Source: Anaerolineae bacterium (GTDB taxonomy: Bacteria; Chloroflexota; Anaerolineae; Promineifilales; Promineifilaceae). Taken from it: a stretch of DNA of 64,000 bases. The stretch spans positions 62,001 through 126,000 of the forward strand of contig JANQGC010000280.1 in the NCBI GenBank assembly GCA_028277515.1, read 5' to 3'. This document shows, one piece after another, positions 26,328-34,943 of the stretch (position 1 is the stretch's first letter; every line of letters starts with the position of its first letter). The position numbers and the translations under genes are program-made. Below the pieces are notes generated by a model. The model was not told where the DNA came from and searched no databases. It saw only the letters and a program-made list of their open reading frames with translations.

Positions 26328-28361
26328 TCAATTATCCTGCCGGTTCTCAATGAGTTGAGTGACATGGGGAAAAGGGTGGCGGGAATGCGGAAATGCAAGG
26401 GCATCAATAAATAATTTCTGAAATTGCTCCTCCAAGGGTTGATCGACATGCTCCACCCAACGGGCGACCCTGTCGGCTTCGGCGCGCTGGTTTTTGTTCA
26501 GCAAAGCGATACGCGCGCCATCGCCGGCTGCATTACCGGAAGATGATACATGTGATAAATCACAGTCGGGAATCATTCCCAAAATCATGGCATAACGGGG
26601 ATCGATCACGCTGCCAAAAGCACCAGCCAAAACAATTCGGTCAACATGGTCAACACCTAACTCGCGCATCAATAATCGTGCGCTCACGTATAGCGCAGCT
26701 TTGGCCAGTTGAATGGAGCGGACATCCTGTTGCGAGACAACAAGCGGGATGCCACTGGCTGTCTGACCAGCTTCCGCAATAACGAACGCAGCCGCATCAT
26801 GCACCTCACTGTACCGAGGGTGGCTTCTATCCAGGCTAAACTGGCCATTAGATTTGATGATTCCGGCCACAAACATCTCTGCGACCGCTTCAATGATTCC
26901 AGAGCCACAGATGCCACGCGCCTGTACCTCTGCTGAGGGAATCTGATCATTCCATTGTTCTTGACCAATAACTTTGAACCTGACCTTCAAGGTGTGCGGA
27001 TCGATTCGCACCCGTTCAATTGCGCCCTGGGCGGCTCGTATACCATGTGTAATTTGAGCACCCTCAAGCGCAGGTCCAGTGGGGCTGGAAGTGCATAAGA
27101 GGCGCTCTTGATTGCCCAGGAGCAGTTCTCCATTTGTACCAACATCAATGATCAGCAGAATATCATCCTGCTTGTGTGGTTCTTCGGAAAGAATGACACC
27201 AACGTTATCGGCCCCCACAAAACCGGCTTCTAACGGCAAGGTATGTAGCTGGGCACCCGGGTGCAGCTTCAATCCTAGGTCTGCTGCCCGCATGTTAATT
27301 GAGGTCTCAATGACGGGAACAAATGGCACTTCTCCAAGGGGTTTGGGGTTCAGATTGAGAACCAGGTGGTGCATCACACTGTTGCCAACCATGGTTACAT
27401 CAACAATATCGCGAGCACTCAGGCCGGCTTGTTCTGCAGCCTCTTGCGCCAGTTCATTTATAGCGCGGATGATCGCTCGGTGAAGTCTTTGTCGGCCGCT
27501 TTTGCGTTCGTTGGCATAAGATATCCTGGACATGATATCGTCACCATACGTAACCTGGGGATTCATATCCGCTGCTGTAGCCAGTAGTTCACCTGTGCGC
27601 AGGTCACACAAGTAGGCCGCGACAGTCGTTGAACCAATATCTACTGCAAGACCAACTGGTTTTTCGTGTAATCCTGGCTGTACGCGTATTACCTTACGAT
27701 CATCCCAAACAGTAAGCGTAATCATCCCACCGGCACTGCGCAGCGTTTCCGATAGTTCTTTTAGGGCGGGGTGGTCAATTTCAACATCATGCAGATCAAA
27801 GCGGTATTTAAGTTCGTCTAAGACTCGTTGGCGATCCGCCGGGTCTCCCATCTGCGGATCGTTCAGTTCAAGATAGGTCAGCCGAATAACCGGATCCAGA
27901 TCAATCGTACGGCCCGAGGCAGCTTTTAAAACCACCTGCTTTTGGGCCTGGCTCTCTTCAGGAACGGTAACCAAAACATCGCCCAGCACGCGAGCTGTGC
28001 ATGAAAAACGACTCCCAGCAGGGAAGTTTTGGCGATTCTGATAACTTTTTTCCCGTTCACTCATTGGGCTTAGGTGAGCAGGGGACGAATATATTTTGTG
28101 TTTGGCAAACTCTCCTTCTTCCACACGAATGAGACATTTGTTACAGGTCTCATGTCCCCCACAAATCGCCTCAATACCTATGCCCAGTTCGCGTGCAGCC
28201 TCTAAAAGCGACGTGTTCTCATCAATCTTCCCCCGGCGGCCTGATGGTTGGAACACCACCTTGTGCTTCGGATTGGAATCGCTCGTTTGCGGAGTCGAAG
28301 AACCAGCTATCTTCTCAAGCGAGTTTCCCTCTGACTTTACTACAGCAACATCTTCGGACAA
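26328..28361 (-). CDS. Reductive activator of corrinoid proteins (RACo-like, ferredoxin plus ASKHA ATPase domain)
   Basis: About 677 residues. An N-terminal plant-type [2Fe-2S] domain carries Cys ligands in CGGHETCNKC and a later Cys in SRFSCTAR; a linker domain follows, then an ASKHA-type ATPase domain (DUF4445) with LAVDIGSTTVAAYLCDLRTG, LIIDVGTNGELLLGN, GICGSGIIEAVAEM and VLAGAFGSVIDP. It would use ATP to drive one-electron reduction of inactive Co(II) corrinoid back to Co(I), as RACo does for CoFeSP. Start: a TTG at 28376 and another at 28361 are open; the sequence AGGAG lies six bases before 28361, so that is preferred. It is the first gene of the minus-strand methyltransferase set; 222 bp separate it from the MtmB-like gene. 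Confidence 0.88.
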   Translation of the reverse strand: MSEDVAVVKSEGNSLEKIAGSSTPQTSDSNPKHKVVFQPSGRRGKIDENTSLLEAARELGIGIEAICGGHETCNKCLIRVEEGEFAKHKIYSSPAHLSPMSEREKSYQNRQNFPAGSRFSCTARVLGDVLVTVPEESQAQKQVVLKAASGRTIDLDPVIRLTYLELNDPQMGDPADRQRVLDELKYRFDLHDVEIDHPALKELSETLRSAGGMITLTVWDDRKVIRVQPGLHEKPVGLAVDIGSTTVAAYLCDLRTGELLATAADMNPQVTYGDDIMSRISYANERKSGRQRLHRAIIRAINELAQEAAEQAGLSARDIVDVTMVGNSVMHHLVLNLNPKPLGEVPFVPVIETSINMRAADLGLKLHPGAQLHTLPLEAGFVGADNVGVILSEEPHKQDDILLIIDVGTNGELLLGNQERLLCTSSPTGPALEGAQITHGIRAAQGAIERVRIDPHTLKVRFKVIGQEQWNDQIPSAEVQARGICGSGIIEAVAEMFVAGIIKSNGQFSLDRSHPRYSEVHDAAAFVIAEAGQTASGIPLVVSQQDVRSIQLAKAALYVSARLLMRELGVDHVDRIVLAGAFGSVIDPRYAMILGMIPDCDLSHVSSSGNAAGDGARIALLNKNQRAEADRVARWVEHVDQPLEEQFQKLFIDALAFPHSRHPFPHVTQLIENRQDN

Positions 28362-28387
28362 TTTGGTCTCCTGCAAATATCGAACTT

Positions 28388-28465
28388 GAATATTCCGATT
28401 ATAAGCACAGAATTAGTGAATATTCGTCCAACATCGAATATAGTTCAAAATATGAATAATATTCA
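28388..28465. promoter_or_regulatory. Cluster of GAATATTC-type palindromes (candidate TetR operators)
   Basis: Within 80 bp upstream of the activator gene there are GAATATTC at 28388-28395 and 28418-28425, an inverted repeat ATATTCG-8 bp-CGAATAT (28420-28441), and the odd palindrome TGAATAATATTCA (28453-28465). They sit between the minus-strand corrinoid operon and the riboswitch/TetR unit, the expected place for an operator controlling both. Binding by the TetR protein at 29154 is inference. Confidence 0.5.
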
Positions 28466-28524
28466 ATTATAACCTATAATTTAGTTGATTTTTCATTCAT
28501 TGTCAACTATTTCACAATGACGGT

Positions 28525-28565
28525 CAGGGTTTTTCAGTAATCAAAACCGACTTCTGAAAACCCTG
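28525..28565. repeat. Inverted repeat CAGGGTTTTTCAG ... CTGAAAACCCTG
   Basis: A 12-bp inverted repeat (one T bulged) around a 16-base loop, in the intergenic region between the divergent corrinoid and TetR units. It may be a REP-like element or an mRNA hairpin. Not followed by a U-run on either strand, so it is not a typical terminator. Confidence 0.5.
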
Positions 28566-28667
28566 TCAATTCTATTGAAATCCTTGACCTAACTATGGCC
28601 TGTGCTAAACTATTATTAACAAATCAATACAAACGAATATCTTTGGATGTCAGGAAACTAATCCTGA

Positions 28668-28797
28668 ATCAGGCAAAATAGTAAGGTTGCCTGATGCGAA
28701 ATTGGTGGCCAACCGGTGAGTTTAGCCGATTGGGAGTCCAATACTGTCCCGCAACTGTGATGTCAGGTTTACACCTACTAAGTCAGGTCGACCACCA
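28668..28797 (+). ncRNA. Cobalamin riboswitch
   Basis: The conserved core is clear: CCGGTGAG, then GGGAGTCC and ACTGTCCCGCAACTGT at about 28736-28762, followed by the closing AAGTCAGG-like segment near 28780. The pattern is that of the B12-box/cobalamin aptamer (Rfam Cobalamin class). An intrinsic terminator follows about 65 bases downstream (28864-28891), so it probably acts by B12-dependent transcription termination. The regulated unit is the short secreted ORF at 28961 and the TetR gene. It lies back-to-back with a corrinoid-enzyme operon, linking regulator supply to B12 status. Exact ends are approximate. Confidence 0.9.
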
Positions 28798-28863
28798 TTG
28801 ATAATGCGTTTCAGCCCTCGCGGATCGGGGTTGGGATCGACAGCCATTTGCAGTCAAATCAAT

Positions 28864-28891
28864 ACCCGGTGCTCAAGACACCGGGTTTTTT
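28864..28891 (+). terminator. Intrinsic terminator of the cobalamin riboswitch
   Basis: Perfect 8-bp stem ACCCGGTG / CACCGGGT around the loop CTCAAGA, followed by a run of six T. Placed between the aptamer and the first ORF, it is the expected expression platform. Confidence 0.9.
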
Positions 28892-28960
28892 GTTTCGAGC
28901 CATATCCTCTGAAATGCGTTTCGTTTTGTGAATTAGCGAAATTGATAGAGGTAATTGATA

Positions 28961-29148
28961 TGAAACAAAGAAGTAAATCTGTAATTTTCACTGTCATTGT
29001 TGGTTCGTTGTTAGCGATGGGTGTCTGGGCGATTTTAGCGCAACAAGGGACTGCCCAGGCAAGTAAGGCCTTTTCAGACCAAAGGGACTCGCTTTCGGCC
29101 GGAGTGGCCTGGCTAATTGAGGAAAATCAGAACCAGGATGGGAGGTAA
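28961..29148 (+). pseudogene. Truncated secreted protein under the cobalamin riboswitch
   Basis: 62 codons. Signal peptide or anchor MKQRSKSVIFTVIVGSLLAM, then QGTAQAS and the ending SAGVAWLIEENQNQDGR. The last segment resembles the first helix-turn of alpha/alpha-toroid repeats (prenyltransferase/squalene-cyclase or transcobalamin-like: A.AWL...QNPDG), but the protein stops there. It is therefore probably the stump of a longer B12-related surface protein; full-length relatives of that fold run to several hundred residues. Its TAA overlaps the first ATG of the TetR gene (TAATG). It may now serve as a leader ORF. The toroid assignment is tentative. Confidence 0.5.
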
Positions 29149-29153
29149 TGATG

Positions 29154-29855
29154 ATGGAAGGTTTAACACGACGCGAAAGGCAGTTTATCGAAAGGGAACA
29201 TCTTATACTCGAAACAGCACGCAGGCTCATTCGAGAAAAAGGTTTTCTGAGTTTCACCATGTCTGAACTGGCAGCTTCAGTCGAATATTCTGTAGGAACG
29301 CTTTATGCACATTTTGAAACAAAAGAAGATCTATTAGTAGCCCTTGCTGTACAAACTATTGGCCGGCGAGCACTGCTCTTCGAGCAGGTCGACAAAGCAG
29401 ATTTAAACTCGCGCGGCCGAATATTTGGAATATTAATCACACGCTTGTTGCTGGCCGAATCCACACCAGAATCATTTGATATCGAGCGACTTGCGGCATC
29501 CCCTTCAATATGGAAACGAGCGACCCACCAGCGATATCAGGAAATGGTTGCCGCGGAACAGCTTTGCAGTCAAATTGTCGCTAATATCATTGAAGATGGA
29601 AAACAACAGCGAGACTTAGATGCAAAGCAGGTATCTACGGAAGACATTATTTTCGGTTTATGGTCCGTTAGTATCGGCTTTCATAGATTGACACTCTCCT
29701 TTGACGATCTTGCTAAAGTCGGCGTTTCAAATATCGAGGAGTCAGTAAAAAAGAGTTATTGTCTCTTACTAGATAGCTATGGTTGGCGGCCGCTGAACAA
29801 TTGGGATCAAGAAGCGGTTGAAGACGAACTTCGCCGGAATATATTGAAACTGTGA
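29154..29855 (+). CDS. TetR/AcrR-family transcriptional regulator
   Basis: About 233 residues. N-terminal HTH with ILETARRLIREKGFLSFTMS, ELAASVEYSVGTLYAHFETK and EDLLVAL, the standard TetR DNA-binding signature; the helical C-terminal domain would bind a ligand. Three consecutive ATGs (29148, 29151, 29154); GGAGG at 29141-29145 gives best spacing for the third. It lies downstream of the cobalamin riboswitch and is translationally overlapped with the short ORF. It probably controls the divergent corrinoid/importer genes through the GAATATTC palindromes (inferred). An IS element lies 113 bp downstream. Confidence 0.88.
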   Translation: MEGLTRRERQFIEREHLILETARRLIREKGFLSFTMSELAASVEYSVGTLYAHFETKEDLLVALAVQTIGRRALLFEQVDKADLNSRGRIFGILITRLLLAESTPESFDIERLAASPSIWKRATHQRYQEMVAAEQLCSQIVANIIEDGKQQRDLDAKQVSTEDIIFGLWSVSIGFHRLTLSFDDLAKVGVSNIEESVKKSYCLLLDSYGWRPLNNWDQEAVEDELRRNILKL

Positions 29856-29968
29856 GCAATGACCAGTTCAGCAGAGGTGTTGTCAAGGATTTGATTTTTT
29901 GACCGTGAACTTCTCGGTAGCACCCTTTTGGTTAAGCTAATGCGAATTACCTTATTATCGAATTTTTA

Positions 29969-31093
29969 GGTAGCTTCACAAGAAGACGTGATCGAGTTCA
30001 GCGTCCCAAATATTCGGTGTGCGCATCATAAGTAGGCGATGAATCGACCAAACCTCCTTTGTAATTCCAGCCGCCATTGTTGGCGTACCTTGAAGCGTCG
30101 TATGAATCGTACAGAAGTTGTAAACAACACCCGACCAAAACAGCTCCATCTCCAAGCGTTTCACTGTACGAGCCATACGTGTGCGGCGCACCAGGCTAGG
30201 CAAGCGAGCGCGGAGGGTAGCGTTGAAGCGCTCGATGTAGGCTGTATTGACTCGGCCAACTTGGGTTTGTGTTTGTACCAACAAACGTCCAACCATACCC
30301 CAATCTCCGTGTGCCAACCGCCGTTCAATATGAGAAAGCCGCTTGCCGTCGTAGCGTTTGATGACTTGCACGATATTCAACCCCGGCCAGGGAATGTGCC
30401 TCGGTGCTCCTCTTCGGCCACGTTCCTTTATTGAAAACGCTTTCTTGAGCAATTTGGGATAAGCAGCATAACCGTCAACAGAAACCAAGATAGGCTGAAT
30501 AACACGCCCGGAGGCCTTTCGCCTTTCGTACCTTGGAAAGCACTTGTTGGAGTAGGCTTTTATTGCGCTGCAGCGATACGGCACCCCAAATGAACAGGCG
30601 CGGGAATACGCACAAGGCAGTGGCTATCCAAGCTGTGTGCCCTTGCAACTTAGCCCACAATTCGTCGGCCTGCACCTGGCCTAACTGAATCGTATTGCGA
30701 CAGATATATCGATACTGCACGCACTTGGCATGTTTACCCACTTTCTGCTGCCAACTCGCTACGGTACGTTCATCAATGCCAAAGGCGAAAACAATAGCGG
30801 CTAATGGACAACCGTGTGAAAGGAGAGCTAAGACTACCATGACAATGGGTAACGGATATTTCAAATGCATGAGCGGTGTCCCATATCGTTCGGAGAAGGT
30901 GTGCCGGCAGGTACAACAACGATAACGTCGCTCTTTGTGCGAATGTACTTTGACCTGCGTTTCGGTGATACAATAAGGGCATTGAGCCAGCGATGGTTGC
31001 ATGGGTAATTGGGCAAATTGTTCCATGCTATTATCCTGGCTCTTTCTCTACTCATAAGTCAAGTCCTATTTCACGGCTTTTTGCGATGCTACC
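29969..31093 (-). mobile_element. IS1-family-like insertion sequence, complete with ends and target duplication
   Basis: 1125 bp. Terminal inverted repeats: left 29969-29991 and right 31071-31093, both starting GGTAGC and matching at 19 of 23 positions. An 8-bp direct repeat AATTTTTA flanks the element (29961-29968 and 31094-31101), the size made by IS1-type transposition. The intact ends and perfect target duplication indicate a fairly recent insertion at AT-rich DNA between the TetR gene and the RiPP locus. The transposase reading frame is broken (see the pseudogene). Confidence 0.9.
29976..31026 (-). pseudogene. IS1-type transposase disrupted by a 7-bp tandem duplication
   Basis: Two overlapping frames. 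The first (31026 down to 30475) has an N-terminal zinc-ribbon (CPYC..., CCTCRHTFSERYGTP) and an HTH (IDERTVASWQQKVG), then QADELWAKLQGHTAWIA. The second carries LVSVDGYAAYPKLLKKAF, NTAYIERFNATLRARLPSLVRRT and ends inside the left repeat: the DDE catalytic half. The break is at CGAAAGG CGAAAGG (30515-30528 on the plus strand). Removing one 7-bp copy restores a continuous reading VRKASGRVIQPILVSVDGY. So the shift is best explained by a recent slippage mutation, not by programmed frameshifting. Confidence 0.88.
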
Positions 31094-31219
31094 AATTTTT
31101 AACATTCGCTAGTTACTATTTTGATTGAATTTGAACTTGACGTTGCTTGATTTACACGAAGATAGGCCAAGTATTTGACGAGTATTATAATTGTACTTAA
31201 AACAGGTAAGCCGATACGG

Positions 31220-33583
31220 CTACGAGTAGGGATGGATCTCATGATTGAGATTTCCATGATCTGTTTCTCTAAGGCGATTGCACATGGTTCTTTCTAATCC
31301 ATAACCAGCATGTATAGGCTGCAAGTCACTACTTAGCCCCCTAACCACTCGAAATGGACTCATAGCTACATCTGCAGAAGTAATATCAATGCAAGCAACA
31401 CGTATTCCGTTATTTGCCAACAGTGCAATACAATATTCTAAAGATAGATCCTCTGGTTGTGTTATTTCCATGACAGAGATGTATCCTTGAGTATTTCTAA
31501 TGAATTCACAATTTTCTGCACGGCCTGATGGCATATAGTAAATGCCGTGATCCATGAAAGAACGAACATCTTTAGGTTTCATCTTTTCTAAATGAGGTGT
31601 AAGCAGTGCAGAGTTCCTGACATTCTTAGCTGTATAACCCAATTCTGTAACTGCATTGAGAATTGCGTTTTGAGGATCGAGATGTGCCGCAGTTCCTACA
31701 GCGAGGCTTGGCCAGTTCACGCCATCTCCTAAGCCTAATGCCAAAATCACTGGTAAAGCATGACCAACATCTAAAAGGTACAATTCAACATCGATACCTA
31801 CAAAAGCTAGTTCCTGGATGACTTCGAGAACCGATCTCTGCAATTGATCGTTCACATAAATTCCCCGTACAGGAAGTCTGCACATCCAAGTGAGTACTGC
31901 CGCATCGCGTTCAACAAGTTCATATACAGCTCTCAGTGAGGCATCTTCGATGCTCAAACCGCTTGCCATACCATTCGTTGTTACTTGACAATATGGCTGT
32001 TCTGCCCCAATAGGCCAGCTAAAGAATGTAACTAGCGCAGGAGCCCAGACTGGTTTTAAGGTATCACACCATGTACCTCTTATCCAGTAATGTGGTTCTG
32101 AATCGTTATATCTTTGAAACGGAAATTCGGGACGATCGTACTGTGAGTCGGAATAGAGACCTAGATCAAGTGGACTAAGCACATCGCCTGATAATTGGTT
32201 GGAGGGACAGAAAGTTAATTTATTTTCTAAAATAATTGTTGCAGAGTACCTTTCTATAGCTTCTCCAATTGCGCTAATCAATGCACTCTCGCGATTTATA
32301 CCTTTTCCGCCTACGACAGTGCTTCCTTTTTTCTTCTCCATTTCCCAAAAATCAGCCTTTAAAAAGGCATCTGCGCAAATAGGAATACGTGGCGCCTCTC
32401 TTTCTTCGTCCCGAATCCCAAGCCGACTTATAACACCTAAACGCTCATCTACCCAATTTGATGAGATATCCAGCAATACATCCTTAATTTGAAGTGTATT
32501 GTTTTCAGCTTGATCATTTCCGAGGTTTATTGCCTCTGCGCCGCCACATACCGCACACACTGGAGGAGGAACGAACTTATGGTTGCTTGAATCCATTGAA
32601 ATTAGATCTAGAATCTGTACGCTATTAAGTAGTGTTGAGTCAATAAAATTTGTAACTACTTTTACAGCTTCAAGCGCTACTAAATGGCCAAGTAATGGAT
32701 CCATTGAGATGAGTCGAGTAGATGAATAATCAACAATTTCGTTAGCCATGAATTTAGATGAATTACTCAAATTTAAAAAATTCGAAGGTGCGTTTAAGCG
32801 AGACTCCGCACAGTACCAGCAACCGCCCAGCTTTGGAATGAATAGAGGCCCAATATAAGCCTCCATCTTGTGAAAAGATCCATAAAGTACCTTTGCAGAA
32901 GTACCCAATATTGAGTTTTCAAGTTTACCCATCAGATGAGCACTAAACCTTGGAGATGTCACTACTAGATCGTGTCCGGAAAATTCAGCTTCGATATGTC
33001 CATCAGAAATGGTGTGAACTGAGCACCATGGTGCAATTTCGCTCAGGTATTGCCTAAACGGAGTTTCCATTTTCATCCCAAGACGGGCCCTTAGAAATCT
33101 TGGCACATACGTACCAGATCTCTTAGCGCAAGTGTCTGAATGAAGTGTTAACTTGCCGAGCCCCATGGTAGCGAGTTCAATTGCGGTTATTACGATCCAC
33201 AAGTCATCCCCTAGTATTAGAATGCTCGAACTGCGAAGTTTATTTGATAATCCCCTTCGAAGATCTTCACCCCAAATGTGCCAGAATAATCGTTGACGAT
33301 TTCCCATCACTTCGTACCACTCGGACCATGAAGAGTTCTCTTCTTCGATTAGACCCAGCCGATCCATCAATTGCAAAAGGTTCGTATAATTGGCGTGTAG
33401 ATCTTGTTCGGTATTAGCCAATATATCATCTGTGGTTCGGGTTCCATCAAGTAGTGGAACAAGTGAATCTATGAGTATCTTTACATCATTGCCCTCAATA
33501 AAGAATTCACCTATTGAGGAATCGATAACGACTCCCTCTGGTTTGTACTTAATTTTCTCGCGGTCTATTAATTTCAGTTTCAT
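31220..33583 (-). CDS. RiPP cyclodehydratase: E1-like (ThiF/leader-binding) domain fused to YcaO
   Basis: 787 residues. N-terminal part (about 1-360) is an E1/ThiF-like, leader-binding domain with a possible Zn tetrathiolate (CWYCAESR near 260 and CAVCGG near 350). C-terminal part (about 390-770) is YcaO, with ATP-binding motifs VGGKGINRESALISAIGEAIERY, AVYELVERDA and a GL-rich end. Fused C/D proteins of this kind use ATP to turn Cys, Ser or Thr of a precursor peptide into azolines. The C-terminus is HEIHPYS, without the classical PxPxP tail. The start overlaps the upstream radical SAM gene by 35 bp. Codon use is AT-richer than flanking genes. Confidence 0.87.
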   Translation of the reverse strand: MKLKLIDREKIKYKPEGVVIDSSIGEFFIEGNDVKILIDSLVPLLDGTRTTDDILANTEQDLHANYTNLLQLMDRLGLIEEENSSWSEWYEVMGNRQRLFWHIWGEDLRRGLSNKLRSSSILILGDDLWIVITAIELATMGLGKLTLHSDTCAKRSGTYVPRFLRARLGMKMETPFRQYLSEIAPWCSVHTISDGHIEAEFSGHDLVVTSPRFSAHLMGKLENSILGTSAKVLYGSFHKMEAYIGPLFIPKLGGCWYCAESRLNAPSNFLNLSNSSKFMANEIVDYSSTRLISMDPLLGHLVALEAVKVVTNFIDSTLLNSVQILDLISMDSSNHKFVPPPVCAVCGGAEAINLGNDQAENNTLQIKDVLLDISSNWVDERLGVISRLGIRDEEREAPRIPICADAFLKADFWEMEKKKGSTVVGGKGINRESALISAIGEAIERYSATIILENKLTFCPSNQLSGDVLSPLDLGLYSDSQYDRPEFPFQRYNDSEPHYWIRGTWCDTLKPVWAPALVTFFSWPIGAEQPYCQVTTNGMASGLSIEDASLRAVYELVERDAAVLTWMCRLPVRGIYVNDQLQRSVLEVIQELAFVGIDVELYLLDVGHALPVILALGLGDGVNWPSLAVGTAAHLDPQNAILNAVTELGYTAKNVRNSALLTPHLEKMKPKDVRSFMDHGIYYMPSGRAENCEFIRNTQGYISVMEITQPEDLSLEYCIALLANNGIRVACIDITSADVAMSPFRVVRGLSSDLQPIHAGYGLERTMCNRLRETDHGNLNHEIHPYS

Positions 33584-34943
33584 AACCTACTTTCGTCGTT
33601 TTGAGGGGCGCAATTTCCGCTCTCATCAGGTTTAAAGCGTAATGCAATACTAGACGTTTTTCTATATTATTTTTGGCACTTGGACATGGTATATGATTTT
33701 CTAACCATGCTTTTGGACAAGAACCCCCGCATACTGGTAGCATGCGGCAATTTGTACATGGGAATTCACCGTTTAGAACACGTATATTAAAGTCACCAAA
33801 GATTTTTCGGTTTTCTGGTGCCTCACATCCAGAAAGATGCCCAGTTTTATAAATATTGGTGTCACCGAATTTAGGCACATAGGAGACTTCGGTACAATTG
33901 AATAAATTTCCATGAGCGTCGACTAACTCCGAATGTGGTGTAACGGCCATACACACTACGGGTTGTAAAGGGGGGATTAGCCCCACTCTAAATCCAAGTT
34001 TCGCCATCTCCACAAACCATTCGATTTCTCGTTCGGCGAACTCATCTTGTGGTAAAGCTCTATCATGTGCGGAATTACCCCAAGAGTGAACTGGTACTGC
34101 GTAGTGGTTTATACGGTGTTGAAGCCTAGCATCGGCAATCATGTGTATTAATGGGAGTACACCTTCATAATTACGGCGATCAACATTAGTTCGAACCTTT
34201 ATTTCCAACTCGGCCGGTGCAACTTTAACTAGATTCTTGAGGTTTTCAAAAATCCTATTAAATGTTGGTCTTTCCGTCCCTTTATAATGCCTCCTAGCGT
34301 CATGGTACTCCCTGGTACCGTCAATAGTAATGTTTATGGAAGTGACTTTATGTACATCAATGAGCTCGAGCGAAACACTTTCAGAAAGACCAACACCATT
34401 GGTGACAATGGAAGATCCATATATACAATTGTATTCCTCCGCAATTGCGATAAACCTAGGCGAAAGTAATCTCATGACATTAATACCCGACAAAGGCTCA
34501 GATCCAAACCATCCAATTTTTAGTTTGCTAAAGCCTCCCACAGAAAGCTTGTTGGATAACCTTGTAACCAGCTGGTCTTGGTGTCTAGGATTCAACCATT
34601 TTGCAAGGTGTTGCTGCCCACAATAATCGCACCCAAGTTGACAGAAAGCTGTTGGTTGTACCACGAATGAAAGGGTATCGTCCTTAGTGGCATCTCTATG
34701 ACGGCTTATTACGGTAGCAAGCTCGTCTTCGTTCTTCTCAACTAACAACTCCATCTCGATCAATGAATTAAGGAGTTCTTTCGGCAAGTTTTCATACTCT
34801 TCGGAGATAATCATCTGCCAACTTATGTCGTTAAGTAAACGGATTCGCGCAGTACGAGTCGAGTAGATTACGCTTTTCGTTGAGTTATCTTTCGCTAAGA
34901 ATGGGTTGGTGACTACATGGTACTTAGAAAGTTTTAGATTCAT
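33549..34943 (-). CDS. Radical SAM/SPASM peptide maturase
   Basis: 464 residues. N-terminal segment of about 90 residues (possible peptide recognition, RRE-like), then the radical SAM [4Fe-4S] motif CQLGCDYC (Cys101, 105, 108), GWFGSEPLSGINVM, and SIVTNGVGLSE. The C-terminal SPASM region has many Cys: LFNCTEV, SGCEAP and CTNCRMLPVCGGSCPKAW, enough for two auxiliary clusters. Such enzymes install thioether, C-C or epimer modifications in peptides. Start has AAGGA about nine bases upstream. It lies between the precursor-like gene and the YcaO fusion on the same strand. Confidence 0.9.
   Translation of the reverse strand: MNLKLSKYHVVTNPFLAKDNSTKSVIYSTRTARIRLLNDISWQMIISEEYENLPKELLNSLIEMELLVEKNEDELATVISRHRDATKDDTLSFVVQPTAFCQLGCDYCGQQHLAKWLNPRHQDQLVTRLSNKLSVGGFSKLKIGWFGSEPLSGINVMRLLSPRFIAIAEEYNCIYGSSIVTNGVGLSESVSLELIDVHKVTSINITIDGTREYHDARRHYKGTERPTFNRIFENLKNLVKVAPAELEIKVRTNVDRRNYEGVLPLIHMIADARLQHRINHYAVPVHSWGNSAHDRALPQDEFAEREIEWFVEMAKLGFRVGLIPPLQPVVCMAVTPHSELVDAHGNLFNCTEVSYVPKFGDTNIYKTGHLSGCEAPENRKIFGDFNIRVLNGEFPCTNCRMLPVCGGSCPKAWLENHIPCPSAKNNIEKRLVLHYALNLMRAEIAPLKTTKVGYETEINRPREN

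Noticed and set aside
26198..26449. Small minus-strand ORF overlapping the end of the RACo-like gene
   Set aside because: Out-of-frame shadow with no start signal or domain.
29976..31026. Programmed ribosomal frameshift as in classical IS1
   Set aside because: The offset is explained exactly by a 7-bp tandem duplication, and no A-rich slippery heptamer is at the overlap.
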